From: Alsobacter ponti
GTDB taxonomy: Bacteria > Pseudomonadota > Alphaproteobacteria > Rhizobiales > Beijerinckiaceae
DNA length: 64,000 nt
Assembly: GCF_024294805.1 (NCBI RefSeq)
Contig: NZ_JANCLU010000015.1
Coordinates: forward strand, 1 to 64,000
Reading direction: 5' to 3'
Shown: positions 1-8,497 of the stretch, one piece after another
Layout of the letters: each line of letters begins with the position of its first letter
Position numbering within the stretch: the stretch's first letter is position 1
Position numbers and translations under genes: made by a program
The notes under the pieces: model-generated
Databases searched by the model: none
Told to the model about the DNA's origin: nothing
Seen by the model: only the letters and a program-made list of their open reading frames with translations

Positions 1-19
1 TCGGCGCTCGCCGTGCTGA

Positions 20-589
20 TGTTCGCCGTGTCCGTCGTCGCGACGTCCGGCTACCTGCGCTATACGAAGCGCGACCCTGGGCGTGGCGGCCCCGTTCGGG
101 CGCTGGACGGCGGACGACCTCGACCTGCTGGCCGACGAGGCCGAGCGCTCCGGACGGGGCGAATTGCGGCTGACGCCGTGGCGCGCCTTGCTGCTGCCGG
201 GGATCGGCGCGGCCCGCGCGGCGCGGCTCGCCGCCGATTGGGCCGACCGCTTCGTCGTCGACCCCTCCGATCCGCGCCTCGCCGTCGCCGCCTGCCCCGG
301 CGCGCCCGCCTGCGGCAACGCGACCACCTTCACCCATCGCGACGCGCTGGCGCTGGCCGACGCCGCGCGGGGGCTGGCGCGCGAAGGCGTCGCGGTGCAT
401 GTATCCGGCTGCGCCAAGGGCTGCGCCCGCCAGGCCGCGTCGCCGGTGACGCTGGTGGGGCGCGACGGAGCCTACGACGTGGTGTATGCCGGCACGGCGC
501 GGGACGAGCCGGCGCGGCGCGGCGTCGCGCCAGAGCGCCTCGCCGAAACGATCAGGGAAGCGGCCGAGGCCGCGAGGACGACAGTTTGA
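20..589 (+). CDS. cobG: Precorrin-3B synthase CobG, C-terminal part (partial, 5' side unresolved)
   Basis: CobG is the iron-sulfur/sirohaem-type monooxygenase that makes precorrin-3B in aerobic cobalamin synthesis. Only the C-terminal half is visible. It begins in the conserved GVAAPFGR stretch and carries the two cysteine pairs typical of nitrite/sulfite reductase folds, CPGAPAC and SGCAKGC, which bind 4Fe-4S and sirohaem. It ends at a TGA that overlaps the TTG start of cobH. In this frame there is a stop at 17-19, so the N-terminal half (about 200 more residues in the family) cannot continue upstream without a frame change. The first 75 bases read in another frame as a hydrophobic helix unlike CobG. 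A frameshift, a contig-edge error or a true truncation are all possible. The family call is firm; the 5' end is not. Confidence 0.8.
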   Translation, partial: CSPCPSSRRPATCAIRSATLGVAAPFGRWTADDLDLLADEAERSGRGELRLTPWRALLLPGIGAARAARLAADWADRFVVDPSDPRLAVAACPGAPACGNATTFTHRDALALADAARGLAREGVAVHVSGCAKGCARQAASPVTLVGRDGAYDVVYAGTARDEPARRGVAPERLAETIREAAEAARTTV

Positions 590-1266
590 CCCAGGAATCC
601 CAGCGTGTGACCGCATCCCAGCGCGTGACCGCGCCGCCGAGCCGCTACGACTACGTGCGCGACGGCGCCGAGATCTATCGCCGCTCCTTCGCGATGATCC
701 GCGCCGAATCCGATCTGGCGCGGTTCGCGCCGGAGGAGGAGCCGGTCGCCGTGCGCATCATCCACGCCTGCGGCATGGTCGAGGCCGCTTCCGACATCGC
801 CTTCGCCCCCGGCGCGGTGCGCGCCGCCCGCGCGGCGCTCGAGGCCGGCGCGCCCATCCTTTGCGACGCCAGGATGGTCGCCAACGGCATCACTCGCGCC
901 CGCCTGCCCGCCGGAAACGAGGTGGTCTGCACGCTCGACGACCCGCGCGTGCCCGAGCTCGCCCGCCGCATCGGCAACACCCGCACCGCCGCCGCCATGG
1001 AGCTGTGGCGCGGCCGGATCGGCGGGGCGGTGGTCGCCATCGGCAACGCGCCGACCGCGCTGTTCCGCCTGCTGGAGATGCTGGACGAGGGCGAACCGCC
1101 GCCGGCGGCCGTGATCGGCATGCCGGTGGGCTTCGTCGGCGCGGCCGAGTCGAAGGAGGCGCTGATCGCCGACGGCCGTGTTCCGTGGCTGGTGGTGCGC
1201 GGCCGAAAAGGCGGCAGCGCCATGACGGTCGCCGCCGTCAACGCCGTGGCGAGCGCGCGCGAATGA
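586..1266 (+). CDS. cobH: Precorrin-8X methylmutase CobH
   Basis: CobH moves the C-11 methyl of precorrin-8X to C-12, giving hydrogenobyrinate. The protein of about 226 residues contains the active-site histidine in [10 protein letters not shown] and the family blocks [19 protein letters not shown] and [19 protein letters not shown] chose the TTG at 586 because a GAGGA sits seven bases upstream and because TTGA overlaps the cobG stop, matching the translational coupling of the next genes. GTG at 607 or 625 are alternatives; the two GTGs lie in a small near-repeat. The product is not in doubt, the exact start is. Confidence 0.93.
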   Translation: MTQESQRVTASQRVTAPPSRYDYVRDGAEIYRRSFAMIRAESDLARFAPEEEPVAVRIIHACGMVEAASDIAFAPGAVRAARAALEAGAPILCDARMVANGITRARLPAGNEVVCTLDDPRVPELARRIGNTRTAAAMELWRGRIGGAVVAIGNAPTALFRLLEMLDEGEPPPAAVIGMPVGFVGAAESKEALIADGRVPWLVVRGRKGGSAMTVAAVNAVASARE

Positions 1267-1997
1267 GCGGACGCACCGGCACGCTGCTGGGCGTCGGCCT
1301 CGGCCCCGGCGACCCGGACCTGCTCACCGTCAAGGCGGTGAAGGCGATCCGCTCCGCCCCGGTCGTCGCCTATTTTTGCAAGAAGGGCCGCCGCGGCCAC
1401 GCCCGCGCCATCGCCGACCCTTGGATCGGCCCCGAGAGCGTCGAGCTGCCGATGGCCTACCCGGTGACGACCGAGATCCCGTTCGACGACCCGGCCTACG
1501 TCGCCCAGCTCTCCGCCTTCTACGAGGAAGCGGCGCAGACGATCGCCGCCCATCTCGACGCCGGCCGCGACGTCGCCCTGCTGTGCGAGGGCGACCCCCT
1601 CTTCTACGGCTCCTACATGCACATGCACGTGCGGCTGAAGGACCGGTACCCGGTCAGCGTGTGCCCGGGCGTGACCGGCATGTCCGGTTGCTGGACGGCC
1701 GCCGGCCAGCCGATGACGTGGGGGGACGACGTGCTGACCGTGCTGCCCGGCACCCTGCCCCGCGAGGCCCTGGTGCGCCGGCTCCGCGACGCCGACGCCG
1801 CCGTCATCATGAAGCTCGGCTCGCATTTTCCGAAGGTTCGCGACGCGGTGGAAGAAGCCGGATTCGGAAGTCGCGCATTCTATGTCGAACGTGGCACGAT
1901 GATCGGGGAATTCGTCACGGAATTGCGGGCGAAGATCGACGATTCCGCCCCCTATTTCAGCATGATCCTGATCCCCGGCCAGGGTCGCCGGCCATGA
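1263..1997 (+). CDS. cobI: Precorrin-2 C20-methyltransferase CobI
   Basis: CobI is the SAM-dependent methylase that converts precorrin-2 to precorrin-3A. The 244-residue protein has the tetrapyrrole methylase fold: N-terminal [16 protein letters not shown], the [14 protein letters not shown]-site loop near residue 105, and [11 protein letters not shown]. Tyrosine and methionine in the [10 protein letters not shown] segment fit C20 rather than C17 or C11 methylases. Its ATG overlaps the cobH stop (ATGA) and its own stop overlaps cobJ in the same way, so cobG-H-I-J is read as one translationally coupled unit. Confidence 0.95.
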   Translation: MSGRTGTLLGVGLGPGDPDLLTVKAVKAIRSAPVVAYFCKKGRRGHARAIADPWIGPESVELPMAYPVTTEIPFDDPAYVAQLSAFYEEAAQTIAAHLDAGRDVALLCEGDPLFYGSYMHMHVRLKDRYPVSVCPGVTGMSGCWTAAGQPMTWGDDVLTVLPGTLPREALVRRLRDADAAVIMKLGSHFPKVRDAVEEAGFGSRAFYVERGTMIGEFVTELRAKIDDSAPYFSMILIPGQGRRP

Positions 1998-2755
1998 CCG
2001 GGCGCCTCGCCATCGTCGGCCTGGGCCCCGGCCCGGAGGCCTGGACGACCCCGGAAGCGACCGCCGAACTGGCCCGGGCGACCGACCTCGTCGGCTACGG
2101 CCCCTATCTCGATCGCGTCCCCGCCCGCCCCGGCCAGACCCGCCACGCCAGCGACAACCGGGTCGAGCTGGACCGCGCCCGCCACGCCCTGGCGCTTGCC
2201 GCCGAGGGGAGGCTGGTCGCCGTCGTCTCGGGCGGCGACCCGGGCGTCTTCGCCATGGCGGCGGCCGTGCTGGAGGCCGTGGAGGATGGCGACAAGTCCT
2301 TGCGAACGCTGGACATTCACGTCGTCCCCGGAGTCACGGCGATGCAGGCGGCGGCGGCCCGGCTGGGCGCGCCGCTGGGGCACGATTTCTGCGCCATCTC
2401 GCTCTCCGACAACCTGAAACCGTGGGACATCGTCGAGCGCCGCCTGCGCGCCGCCGCCGAGGGCGACTTCGTCATCGCCCTCTACAACCCCGCCTCGAAG
2501 GCCCGGCCCGGCCGCATCCACGACGCCTTCGCCCTGCTCCGCGCGGTCAAGTCGCCGGACACCCCGGTCGCCTTCGCCCGCGCCGTCGGCCGCCCGGACG
2601 AGAGGATCGTCACCGCCACCCTCGCCGACGCCGACCCGGCGCTCGCCGACATGAGCACACTCGTCCTCATCGGCTCGAGCGAAACCCGCTTCATCCGCCG
2701 CGACAACGCCCCGCCCTGGCTGCTGACGCCGCGCAGTTACGGGGCGCGGCGATGA
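1994..2755 (+). CDS. cobJ: Precorrin-3B C17-methyltransferase CobJ
   Basis: CobJ methylates C17 and contracts the ring, turning precorrin-3B into precorrin-4. The 253-residue single-domain form has GLGPGPEAWTTPEA at the N-terminus, the VVSGGDPGVFAMAAAV SAM loop near residue 75, VVPGVTAMQAAAARLGAPLGHDFC, and ALYNPASKARP. The ATG lies in ATGA with the cobI stop. The last 19 bases overlap the 3' end of cobK on the other strand, so the two transcripts are tail-to-tail here. Confidence 0.95.
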   Translation: MTGRLAIVGLGPGPEAWTTPEATAELARATDLVGYGPYLDRVPARPGQTRHASDNRVELDRARHALALAAEGRLVAVVSGGDPGVFAMAAAVLEAVEDGDKSLRTLDIHVVPGVTAMQAAAARLGAPLGHDFCAISLSDNLKPWDIVERRLRAAAEGDFVIALYNPASKARPGRIHDAFALLRAVKSPDTPVAFARAVGRPDERIVTATLADADPALADMSTLVLIGSSETRFIRRDNAPPWLLTPRSYGARR

Positions 2756-3483
2756 CGCTCCAGGAAGCCGAGCGCCTCGGCGACCCCATGCGCCTGCTTC
2801 GTCTCGGGCCGGGGGGGCCGGCGCACCATCACCACCGGCAGGCCGAGCCGGCGCGCGGCGGCGAGCTTGGCGCTGGTGGCTTCGCCGCCGCTGTTCTTGC
2901 TGACCACGATGTCGACGCCCTCCCGCCGCATCAGCGCGACCTCGTCCTCCTCGGCGAAGGGTCCACGCGCCCGGATCAGCCGGACGCGCGGCGGAAGGGG
3001 CCCCTCGCCCGGCTCGTCGATCGTCCGCACCACGTAGGTGTGCTCCGGCCGCGCGGCGAAGGCCGGCAGGGAGAGACGCCCCACGGTGAGGAAAACGGTG
3101 CGCGGGACCTCGCCCAGCGCGTCCACCGCCCCCGCCATGTCGGGAACGTCGATCCAGCGGTCTCCCGGCCCGGGAGTCCACGGCGGCCTCGTGAGGGCGA
3201 CCAGGGGCACGCCGGCCTCGCGGCAGGCCTGGGCGGCGTGCTCGGACATGCGCGCGGCGAACGGATGCGTGGCGTCGACGACCGCCTCGATCCCCTCGCT
3301 CCGCAGATAGTCCGCCAGTCCCGCCACGCCCCCGAAGCCGCCGACCCGAGCCGGGATGGGCTGCGCGGCGGGCCGGTCGGTGCGGCCGGCGAGCGACAGG
3401 GTCGGCGCGAACTCCACCCGCCCGGCCAGGGCCCGAGCCAGCGCGGTCGCCTCCGTGGTGCCGCCGAGGACCAGTACCCGCAT
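2737..3483 (-). CDS. cobK: Precorrin-6A reductase CobK
   Basis: CobK is the NADPH-dependent reductase giving precorrin-6B. The 248-residue protein starts with the nucleotide-binding MRVLVLGGTTEATALARAL and has DATHPFAARMSEHA, TVGRLSLPAF and the C-terminal VSKNSGGEATSAKL block. It sits on the strand opposite its pathway neighbours. Its 3' end overlaps the end of cobJ by 19 bases and its 5' end is 47 bases from cobL, so that short gap must serve divergent starts unless cobL is reached by read-through. Confidence 0.94.
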   Translation of the reverse strand: MRVLVLGGTTEATALARALAGRVEFAPTLSLAGRTDRPAAQPIPARVGGFGGVAGLADYLRSEGIEAVVDATHPFAARMSEHAAQACREAGVPLVALTRPPWTPGPGDRWIDVPDMAGAVDALGEVPRTVFLTVGRLSLPAFAARPEHTYVVRTIDEPGEGPLPPRVRLIRARGPFAEEDEVALMRREGVDIVVSKNSGGEATSAKLAAARRLGLPVVMVRRPPRPETKQAHGVAEALGFLERHRRAP

Positions 3484-3530
3484 CGTCTCCTCGCGTTCTC
3501 CCGCCCCGATGCGCCCCGGAGCGCCGAGGC

Positions 3531-4760
3531 ATGACGGCGTCCGCGCCCCAGCGCTGGCTATCCCTCGTCGGCATCGGCGAGGACGGGCTCGACGGCCTCA
3601 CTCCTGCCGCACGGCGGCTGCTCTCGCAAGCGGAACTCGTCGTTGGCGGCGAGCGCCACCTGGGGCTCGCCGGGTCGTTTCCGGGCGAGCGGATGGCCTG
3701 GCCCTCGCCGCTGACCGACGGGATCCCCGCCATCCTCGCGCGGCGCGGCCGGCCGGTGTGCGTGCTCGCCACCGGGGACCCGTTCTTCTTCGGGGTGGGA
3801 GCGACGCTGATGCGCCATGTCGATCCCGCCGAGATGCTGTGCCTGCCGGCGCCGTCGGCGTTCTCGCTGGCCGCCGCGAGGCTCGGCTGGGCGCTGCAGG
3901 ACTGCGCGCCGGTGTCCCTGCACGGCCGCTCTTTCGAGCGTATCGTCCCGCTGCTGCAGCCCGGCGCGCGCATCCTCGCGCTGTCGTGGGACGAGACGAC
4001 CCCCGGCCGGCTCGCCGCGCTGCTGCGCGAGCGCGGACTGGGCGGCTCGCGCCTGGTCGTCTGCGAGGCGCTGGGCGGCCCCCGCGAGCGCATTCTCGAC
4101 GCCACGGCCGACAGTTTCGACGCCGAGGTGGACCCGCTGAACACGGTGGGCCTCGAAGTCGTCGCCGCGCCGGGCGCGCGCGTGCTGCCGCTCGCCTCCG
4201 GCATTCCCGACAGCCTGTTCGAGCACGACGGCCAGATCACCAAGCGCGAGGTCCGCGCCATCACGCTTTCCGCCCTCGCCCCTCGACAGGGCGAATTGCT
4301 GTGGGACGTCGGCGCGGGCTCGGGCTCGGTCGGCATCGAGTGGATGCTGCGCCATCCCGCCAACCGCGCCATCGCCGTCGAGCCCCGGCCCGACCGGGCC
4401 GCGCGCATCGCCCGCAACGCGGCCGCGCTCGGAACGCCGGATTTGCGCATCGTGCAAGGCGCGGCCCCGGCGGCGCTGGCCGGGCTTCCCGCCCCGGACG
4501 CCGTGTTCGTCGGCGGCGGCGGCACGGACCCGGCGGTGATCGACGCCGCCTGGAGCGCGCTCAGCGCGGGCGGCCGGCTCGTCGTTAATGCCGTCACGCT
4601 CGAGACGCAGGCCGACCTGATCGCGCGGCAGGCGCGCTGGGGCGGCGAACTCGTGTCGATCCAGCTGGCGCGCGCCGACGCGGTCGGCGGGTTTCGCGGC
4701 TGGCGGCCGGCCATGCCGGTCGCGCAGTGGTCGGTCGAGAAGCCTGAGGGCGCGCAATGA
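3531..4760 (+). CDS. cobL: Precorrin-6B C5,15-methyltransferase (decarboxylating) CobL
   Basis: CobL adds methyl groups at C5 and C15 and decarboxylates the C12 acetate side chain. The 409 residues are a fusion of two SAM enzymes. Residues 1 to about 205 are a CbiE-like tetrapyrrole methylase (GIGEDGLDGLTPAARRLL; CVLATGDPFFFGVGATL). Residues about 230-400 are a CbiT-like class I methylase with DVGAGSGSVGIEWML near residue 258. The stop overlaps cobE (ATGA). It may share a divergent start region with cobK. Confidence 0.95.
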   Translation: MTASAPQRWLSLVGIGEDGLDGLTPAARRLLSQAELVVGGERHLGLAGSFPGERMAWPSPLTDGIPAILARRGRPVCVLATGDPFFFGVGATLMRHVDPAEMLCLPAPSAFSLAAARLGWALQDCAPVSLHGRSFERIVPLLQPGARILALSWDETTPGRLAALLRERGLGGSRLVVCEALGGPRERILDATADSFDAEVDPLNTVGLEVVAAPGARVLPLASGIPDSLFEHDGQITKREVRAITLSALAPRQGELLWDVGAGSGSVGIEWMLRHPANRAIAVEPRPDRAARIARNAAALGTPDLRIVQGAAPAALAGLPAPDAVFVGGGGTDPAVIDAAWSALSAGGRLVVNAVTLETQADLIARQARWGGELVSIQLARADAVGGFRGWRPAMPVAQWSVEKPEGAQ

Positions 4761-5143
4761 CCCGGCTGCTCGCCATCGGCGTCGGGTGCCGGGCCGGATG
4801 TCCGGCTGAGACCATCGCCGGCCTCGTGCGCATCGCGCTGGAGCGCGCCGGAGGCGGCCCCGCCGCGCTGTTCACGAGCGTCGACAAGCAGACCGAGCCC
4901 GGCATTCGCGAGGCGGCGATGGCGCTCCGCCTGCCGCTCGCCTTCCTGCCCCGGGCCGCCTTGCAGGCCGCGTCGCCGCGCGCGGAGACGAGATCGGAGC
5001 GCGTCGTCGCGCTTTTCGGCGTGCCGTCGATGGCCGAAACCGCCGCGCTCGCGGGCGCCGGCCCCTCCTCCACCCTCGTCGTGCCGCGCCTCAGCGAAGG
5101 CGGCGCGACCTGCGCCGTGGCGCGCTCGGGATCCTCGTCATGA
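4757..5143 (+). CDS. cobE: Cobalamin biosynthesis protein CobE (CbiG C-terminal-like)
   Basis: This 128-residue protein matches CobE, the small corrin-pathway protein related to the C-terminal domain of CbiG. Visible hallmarks are [20 protein letters not shown] at the N-terminus, a central [16 protein letters not shown] helix-turn block, LAFLPRAAL, and near the end [12 protein letters not shown]. It overlaps cobL by four bases and cobM by four bases. CobE is known to bind pathway intermediates, but its exact catalytic part is not settled, so the role given is by family only. Confidence 0.9.
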   Translation: MTRLLAIGVGCRAGCPAETIAGLVRIALERAGGGPAALFTSVDKQTEPGIREAAMALRLPLAFLPRAALQAASPRAETRSERVVALFGVPSMAETAALAGAGPSSTLVVPRLSEGGATCAVARSGSSS

Positions 5144-5916
5144 CCGTCCACTTCATCGGCGCCGGCCCCGGCGCGCCGGACCTCATCACGGTGCGCGGCC
5201 GCGATCTCGTGGCCCGCTGCCCGGTGTGCCTGTACGCGGGTTCGCTGGTGCCCCGCGACATCCTCGCCTATTGCCCGCCCGGCGCGCGCATCGTCGATAC
5301 CGCCGCCCTCTCGCTGGAGGTCCTGGCGGAAGAGTTCGAACGCGCCTTCGCGGCCGGCCACGACGTGGCGCGCCTGCATTCGGGCGACCTCTCGGTGTGG
5401 AGCGCCATGGGCGAGCAGCTGAGGCTGCTGCGCGAGCGGGGCATTCCCTACACCATCACGCCCGGCGTGCCGGCCTTCGCGGCGGCCGCGGCCGCGCTGG
5501 GGCGCGAGCTGACGCTGCCCGAAGTGGGCCAGTCGCTCATCCTCACCCGCACCTCCGGGCGCGCCTCGTCCATGCCGCCGCGCGAGACCTTGCCCGCCTT
5601 CGCGGCGACCGGGGCCACGCTCGCCATCCATCTCTCGATCCACGCGCTGGCCCGCGTCGTCGCCGAGCTGACGCCGCACTATGGGGCGGAGTGCCCGGTC
5701 GCCATCGTCTACCGCGCCTCGTGGCCGGACGAGCGCGTGATCAAGGCGACGCTGGGGACCATCGAAGCCGAGGCGGCCAGGAGCCCGATGGAGCGCACCG
5801 CCCTCATCCTGGTCGGGCCGGTGCTCGGCAGCGAGGATTTCCGGCCCAGCGCGCTTTACGACGCGGACTACGCCCGCCGCTTCCGTACGCCCGGCTGGCG
5901 GGGCGGCCCGGAATGA
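5140..5916 (+). CDS. cobM: Precorrin-4 C11-methyltransferase CobM
   Basis: CobM methylates C11 of precorrin-4 to give precorrin-5. The 258-residue protein shows the methylase signature [17 protein letters not shown], the CLYAGSLVP block that separates C11 enzymes from other paralogues, [19 protein letters not shown], and [22 protein letters not shown] is coupled to the cobE stop. The next pathway gene on this strand, cobB, is separated from it by cbiD on the minus strand, five bases beyond the cobM stop. Confidence 0.95.
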   Translation: MTVHFIGAGPGAPDLITVRGRDLVARCPVCLYAGSLVPRDILAYCPPGARIVDTAALSLEVLAEEFERAFAAGHDVARLHSGDLSVWSAMGEQLRLLRERGIPYTITPGVPAFAAAAAALGRELTLPEVGQSLILTRTSGRASSMPPRETLPAFAATGATLAIHLSIHALARVVAELTPHYGAECPVAIVYRASWPDERVIKATLGTIEAEAARSPMERTALILVGPVLGSEDFRPSALYDADYARRFRTPGWRGGPE

Positions 5917-5921
5917 CGCGG

Positions 5922-7037
5922 CTAGATCGGCTTGAACGGCGTGCGGGCGGCGACGACTCCCTGCCGGTCGACGACGACGATCTCGAGTTCGCTGCCGGCC
6001 CCCGCGAGCGCCCGGGCGGCGGTGCGCCACGCCGCCTCGGCCACCAGCGCCGGAAGATCGAGCCCGGCGTCGCGCGCCTGGCGCAGCACGTCGTTGGCCC
6101 CGTTCGCCGCCAGCATGGCGCGCGCCAGCGCCTCGTCGCCGCCCGCCTCGCGCACCTTGTCGGCGAGCCAGGCGAGATCGACGGAGCCCCTGCGCGAGTG
6201 CAGGTCGAGCAAGCCCTGGCCGAGCTTCGTCATCTTGGCGAAGCCGCCGGCCACCGTGACCTTCGGGACGGGATGGCGGCGCAGATATTTGAGCATTCCA
6301 CCGGCGAAGTCGCCCATGTCGATCAGCGCGGGCTCGTCGAGGCCGTGCAGAAGCTGAACGGCGGCTTCGGAGGTCGACCCCGTCGCGCCGGCCACATGCC
6401 GCAGCCCCATGGCCCTGGCGACATCGACGCCGCGATGGATGGTGTGGATCCACGCGGCGCAGGAGAATGGCGTCACGATGCCGGTCGTGCCCAGGATGGA
6501 CAGCCCGCCGACGATGCCGAGCCGGCCATTGAGCGTCTGCCGGGCGAGGTCCTCGCCGCCGGGAATGGAGATTTCGACGACCACGTCCGCGGCGTCGCCC
6601 AGCGCGGCCGCGGCCTCGCCGATCGCCTCGCGCATCATCGCGCGGGGAACCGGGTTGATGGCGGGCTCGCCGGGCGGGATCGGCAGGCCGGGACGGGTGA
6701 CGACGCCGACGCCCGGCCCGGCGCGGAACACCACGCCCGCCCCCCGGGCGGCGCGGCGCAGCGTGGCGACGACCAGCGCGCCGTGCGTCACGTCCGGGTC
6801 GTCGCCGGCGTCCTTCACGACGCCGGCGCGGGCGAAGCCCTCGCCGATCTCGGTCAGGGCCAGGGCGAAGGATGGACGCTGGCCGCCCGGCAGCCTGATC
6901 GCGACCGGGTCCGGAAACATCCCGGTGCACAGCGCCTCGAAGGCGGCGCGCGCCGCCGCGGTCGCGCAACTCCCAGTCGTCCAGCCATGGCGCAAGGGGC
7001 GATCGGGCAGGCCCGGATCGGGAAGGTCTTCGCTCAT
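5922..7037 (-). CDS. cbiD: Cobalt-precorrin-5B C1-methyltransferase CbiD-type
   Basis: CbiD is the C1 methylase best known from the anaerobic pathway; in this otherwise aerobic set it probably does the job of CobF, which is not seen in the window. The protein is 371 residues, normal for CbiD, with LRHGWTTGSCATAAARAA near the N-terminus, AGVVKDAGDDPDVTHGA, NPVPRAMM, and the glycine-rich GGLSILGTTGIVTPFS. I chose the ATG at 7037 because AGGA lies nine bases upstream; an in-frame ATG at 7046 touches that AGGA directly. Open frame extends further upstream but into the cobB region with no family sequence. Confidence 0.93.
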   Translation of the reverse strand: MSEDLPDPGLPDRPLRHGWTTGSCATAAARAAFEALCTGMFPDPVAIRLPGGQRPSFALALTEIGEGFARAGVVKDAGDDPDVTHGALVVATLRRAARGAGVVFRAGPGVGVVTRPGLPIPPGEPAINPVPRAMMREAIGEAAAALGDAADVVVEISIPGGEDLARQTLNGRLGIVGGLSILGTTGIVTPFSCAAWIHTIHRGVDVARAMGLRHVAGATGSTSEAAVQLLHGLDEPALIDMGDFAGGMLKYLRRHPVPKVTVAGGFAKMTKLGQGLLDLHSRRGSVDLAWLADKVREAGGDEALARAMLAANGANDVLRQARDAGLDLPALVAEAAWRTAARALAGAGSELEIVVVDRQGVVAARTPFKPI

Positions 7038-7114
7038 CGTCCGCATTCCTATCGCGCCTGCGCGGCCGGGCAAAGCGTCGCCCCCGCCCCCGAGACTTCC
7101 CCCGGAGCGTCCGC

Positions 7115-8485
7115 ATGATCCCCAGCACCCACGGCCTCGTGATCTCCGCGCCGCGCTCGTCGAGCGGCAAGACGACGGTGATGCTGGGCCTGCTGCGCGC
7201 ATTGTCGCGCCGCGGCGTGTCCGTGGCGGGCGCGAAGAACGGCCCCGACTACATCGACCCCGCCTTCCACGCCGTCGCGTGCGGACGCGAAAGCCTGAAC
7301 CTGGACAGCTGGGCCATGCCGCCGGACTTCCTCGCCGGCCTGGCGGCCCAGGCCGCCTCCTCCGCCGACCTCGTGCTGTGCGAAGGCTCCATGGGCCTGT
7401 TCGACGGGGTGCCGGCTCCGGCCGGACGCTCCGGCTCGACGGCCGATGTCGCGGCCGCGACGGGGTGGCCCGTCGTTCTGGTCGTCGACGTCGCCGGCCA
7501 GTCGCAGTCGGCGGCGGCCGTGGTCCACGGCTGCGCGACCTACGACCCTCGCATCCGCCTCGCGGGGGTGGTCGTCAACCGGTCCGGAAGCGAGCGGCAC
7601 ACACGGCTCGTGACGGGCGCCATCGAAGCCCTCGGACATCGCATCTTCGGCGCCATTCCGCGCAGCGACGCGGTGCGGCTTCCCGAGCGTCACCTCGGCC
7701 TCGTCCAGGCCAGCGAAACGAGCGGGCTCGACGCGCTGCTCGACGCCATGGCGGACCTCGTCGAAGCGCATCTCGACCTCGACGCCATCATGGCGGCGGC
7801 CGCGCCGTTCACGCCGCACGCGCTTCCCTCGACGGAATCCGCGCCGCCGCCGCCCGGCCAGCGCATCGCGCTGGCGCGCGATGAGGCGTTCTCGTTCGTG
7901 TACCCGCATATCGTCGCCGGCTGGCGCGCGCGGGGCGCTGAGATCGTGCCGTTCTCGCCGCTCGCCGACGAAGCGCCCGACCCGTCCTGCGACATCTGCT
8001 GGCTCCCGGGAGGGTATCCGGAGCTGCATGCCGGCCGAATCGCCTCGGCGCGGCGCTTCCTCGAGGGGCTGCGCGAATTCGCGGGGACGCGGCCCGTCCA
8101 CGGCGAATGCGGGGGCTACATGACGCTCGGCCGCACCCTGACGGACGCGAACGGCGCAGCGCATGAGATGGCCGGCCTGCTGGGGCTCTCCACCAGCTTC
8201 GCCAAGCGCCGCATGAACCTGGGCTATCGTGACGTGGAGCTGATCGAGGCCTCCTGCCTCGGGCCCGCCGGCGCCCGGCTGCGCGGACACGAGTTCCACT
8301 ATTCCAGCATCGTCGACGCCGGGGGCGATGCGCCGTTCGCGATGGCGCGCGACGCCTACGGCTCGGCCCCCGCGCCGAGCGGCAGCCGGCGTGGGCTCGT
8401 CAGCGGATCGTTTTTCCACCTCATCGCCTGCGTGACGGACGACGCGGCGGGTGGGGCATCCGGCGATGGTCCGGCCCGCGCATAA
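7115..8485 (+). CDS. cobB: Cobyrinate a,c-diamide synthase CobB/CbiA
   Basis: CobB amidates the a and c side chains of (hydrogeno)cobyrinate using glutamine and ATP. The 456-residue protein has an N-terminal P-loop domain (VISAPRSSSGKTTVMLGLL at about residues 8-26), the substrate loop AGAKNGPDYIDPAFH, LCEGSMGLFDG, and a C-terminal class I glutaminase-like domain with WLPGGYPELHA and the nucleophile cysteine in HGECGGYM near residue 331, followed by GHEFHYS. It starts 77 bases from the divergent cbiD. The downstream permease follows after 12 bases and may be co-transcribed. Confidence 0.96.
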   Translation: MIPSTHGLVISAPRSSSGKTTVMLGLLRALSRRGVSVAGAKNGPDYIDPAFHAVACGRESLNLDSWAMPPDFLAGLAAQAASSADLVLCEGSMGLFDGVPAPAGRSGSTADVAAATGWPVVLVVDVAGQSQSAAAVVHGCATYDPRIRLAGVVVNRSGSERHTRLVTGAIEALGHRIFGAIPRSDAVRLPERHLGLVQASETSGLDALLDAMADLVEAHLDLDAIMAAAAPFTPHALPSTESAPPPPGQRIALARDEAFSFVYPHIVAGWRARGAEIVPFSPLADEAPDPSCDICWLPGGYPELHAGRIASARRFLEGLREFAGTRPVHGECGGYMTLGRTLTDANGAAHEMAGLLGLSTSFAKRRMNLGYRDVELIEASCLGPAGARLRGHEFHYSSIVDAGGDAPFAMARDAYGSAPAPSGSRRGLVSGSFFHLIACVTDDAAGGASGDGPARA

Positions 8486-8497
8486 AGGCCCTGACGG

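Noticed and set aside
13-1266. A single long plus-strand frame joining the membrane-like start to CobH
   Set aside because: The middle part (about 90-585) is Arg/Ala-rich nonsense out of frame with CobG; only its last 226 codons are real cobH.
1952-4714. Long minus-strand open frame over cobJ/cobK/cobL
   Set aside because: Low-complexity Arg/Ser/Ala translation that is antisense to clear pathway genes; typical shadow frame in GC-rich DNA.
4594-7170. Minus-strand frame of over 800 codons over cobM/cbiD
   Set aside because: Out of frame with cbiD, no family blocks, high Arg and Gly.
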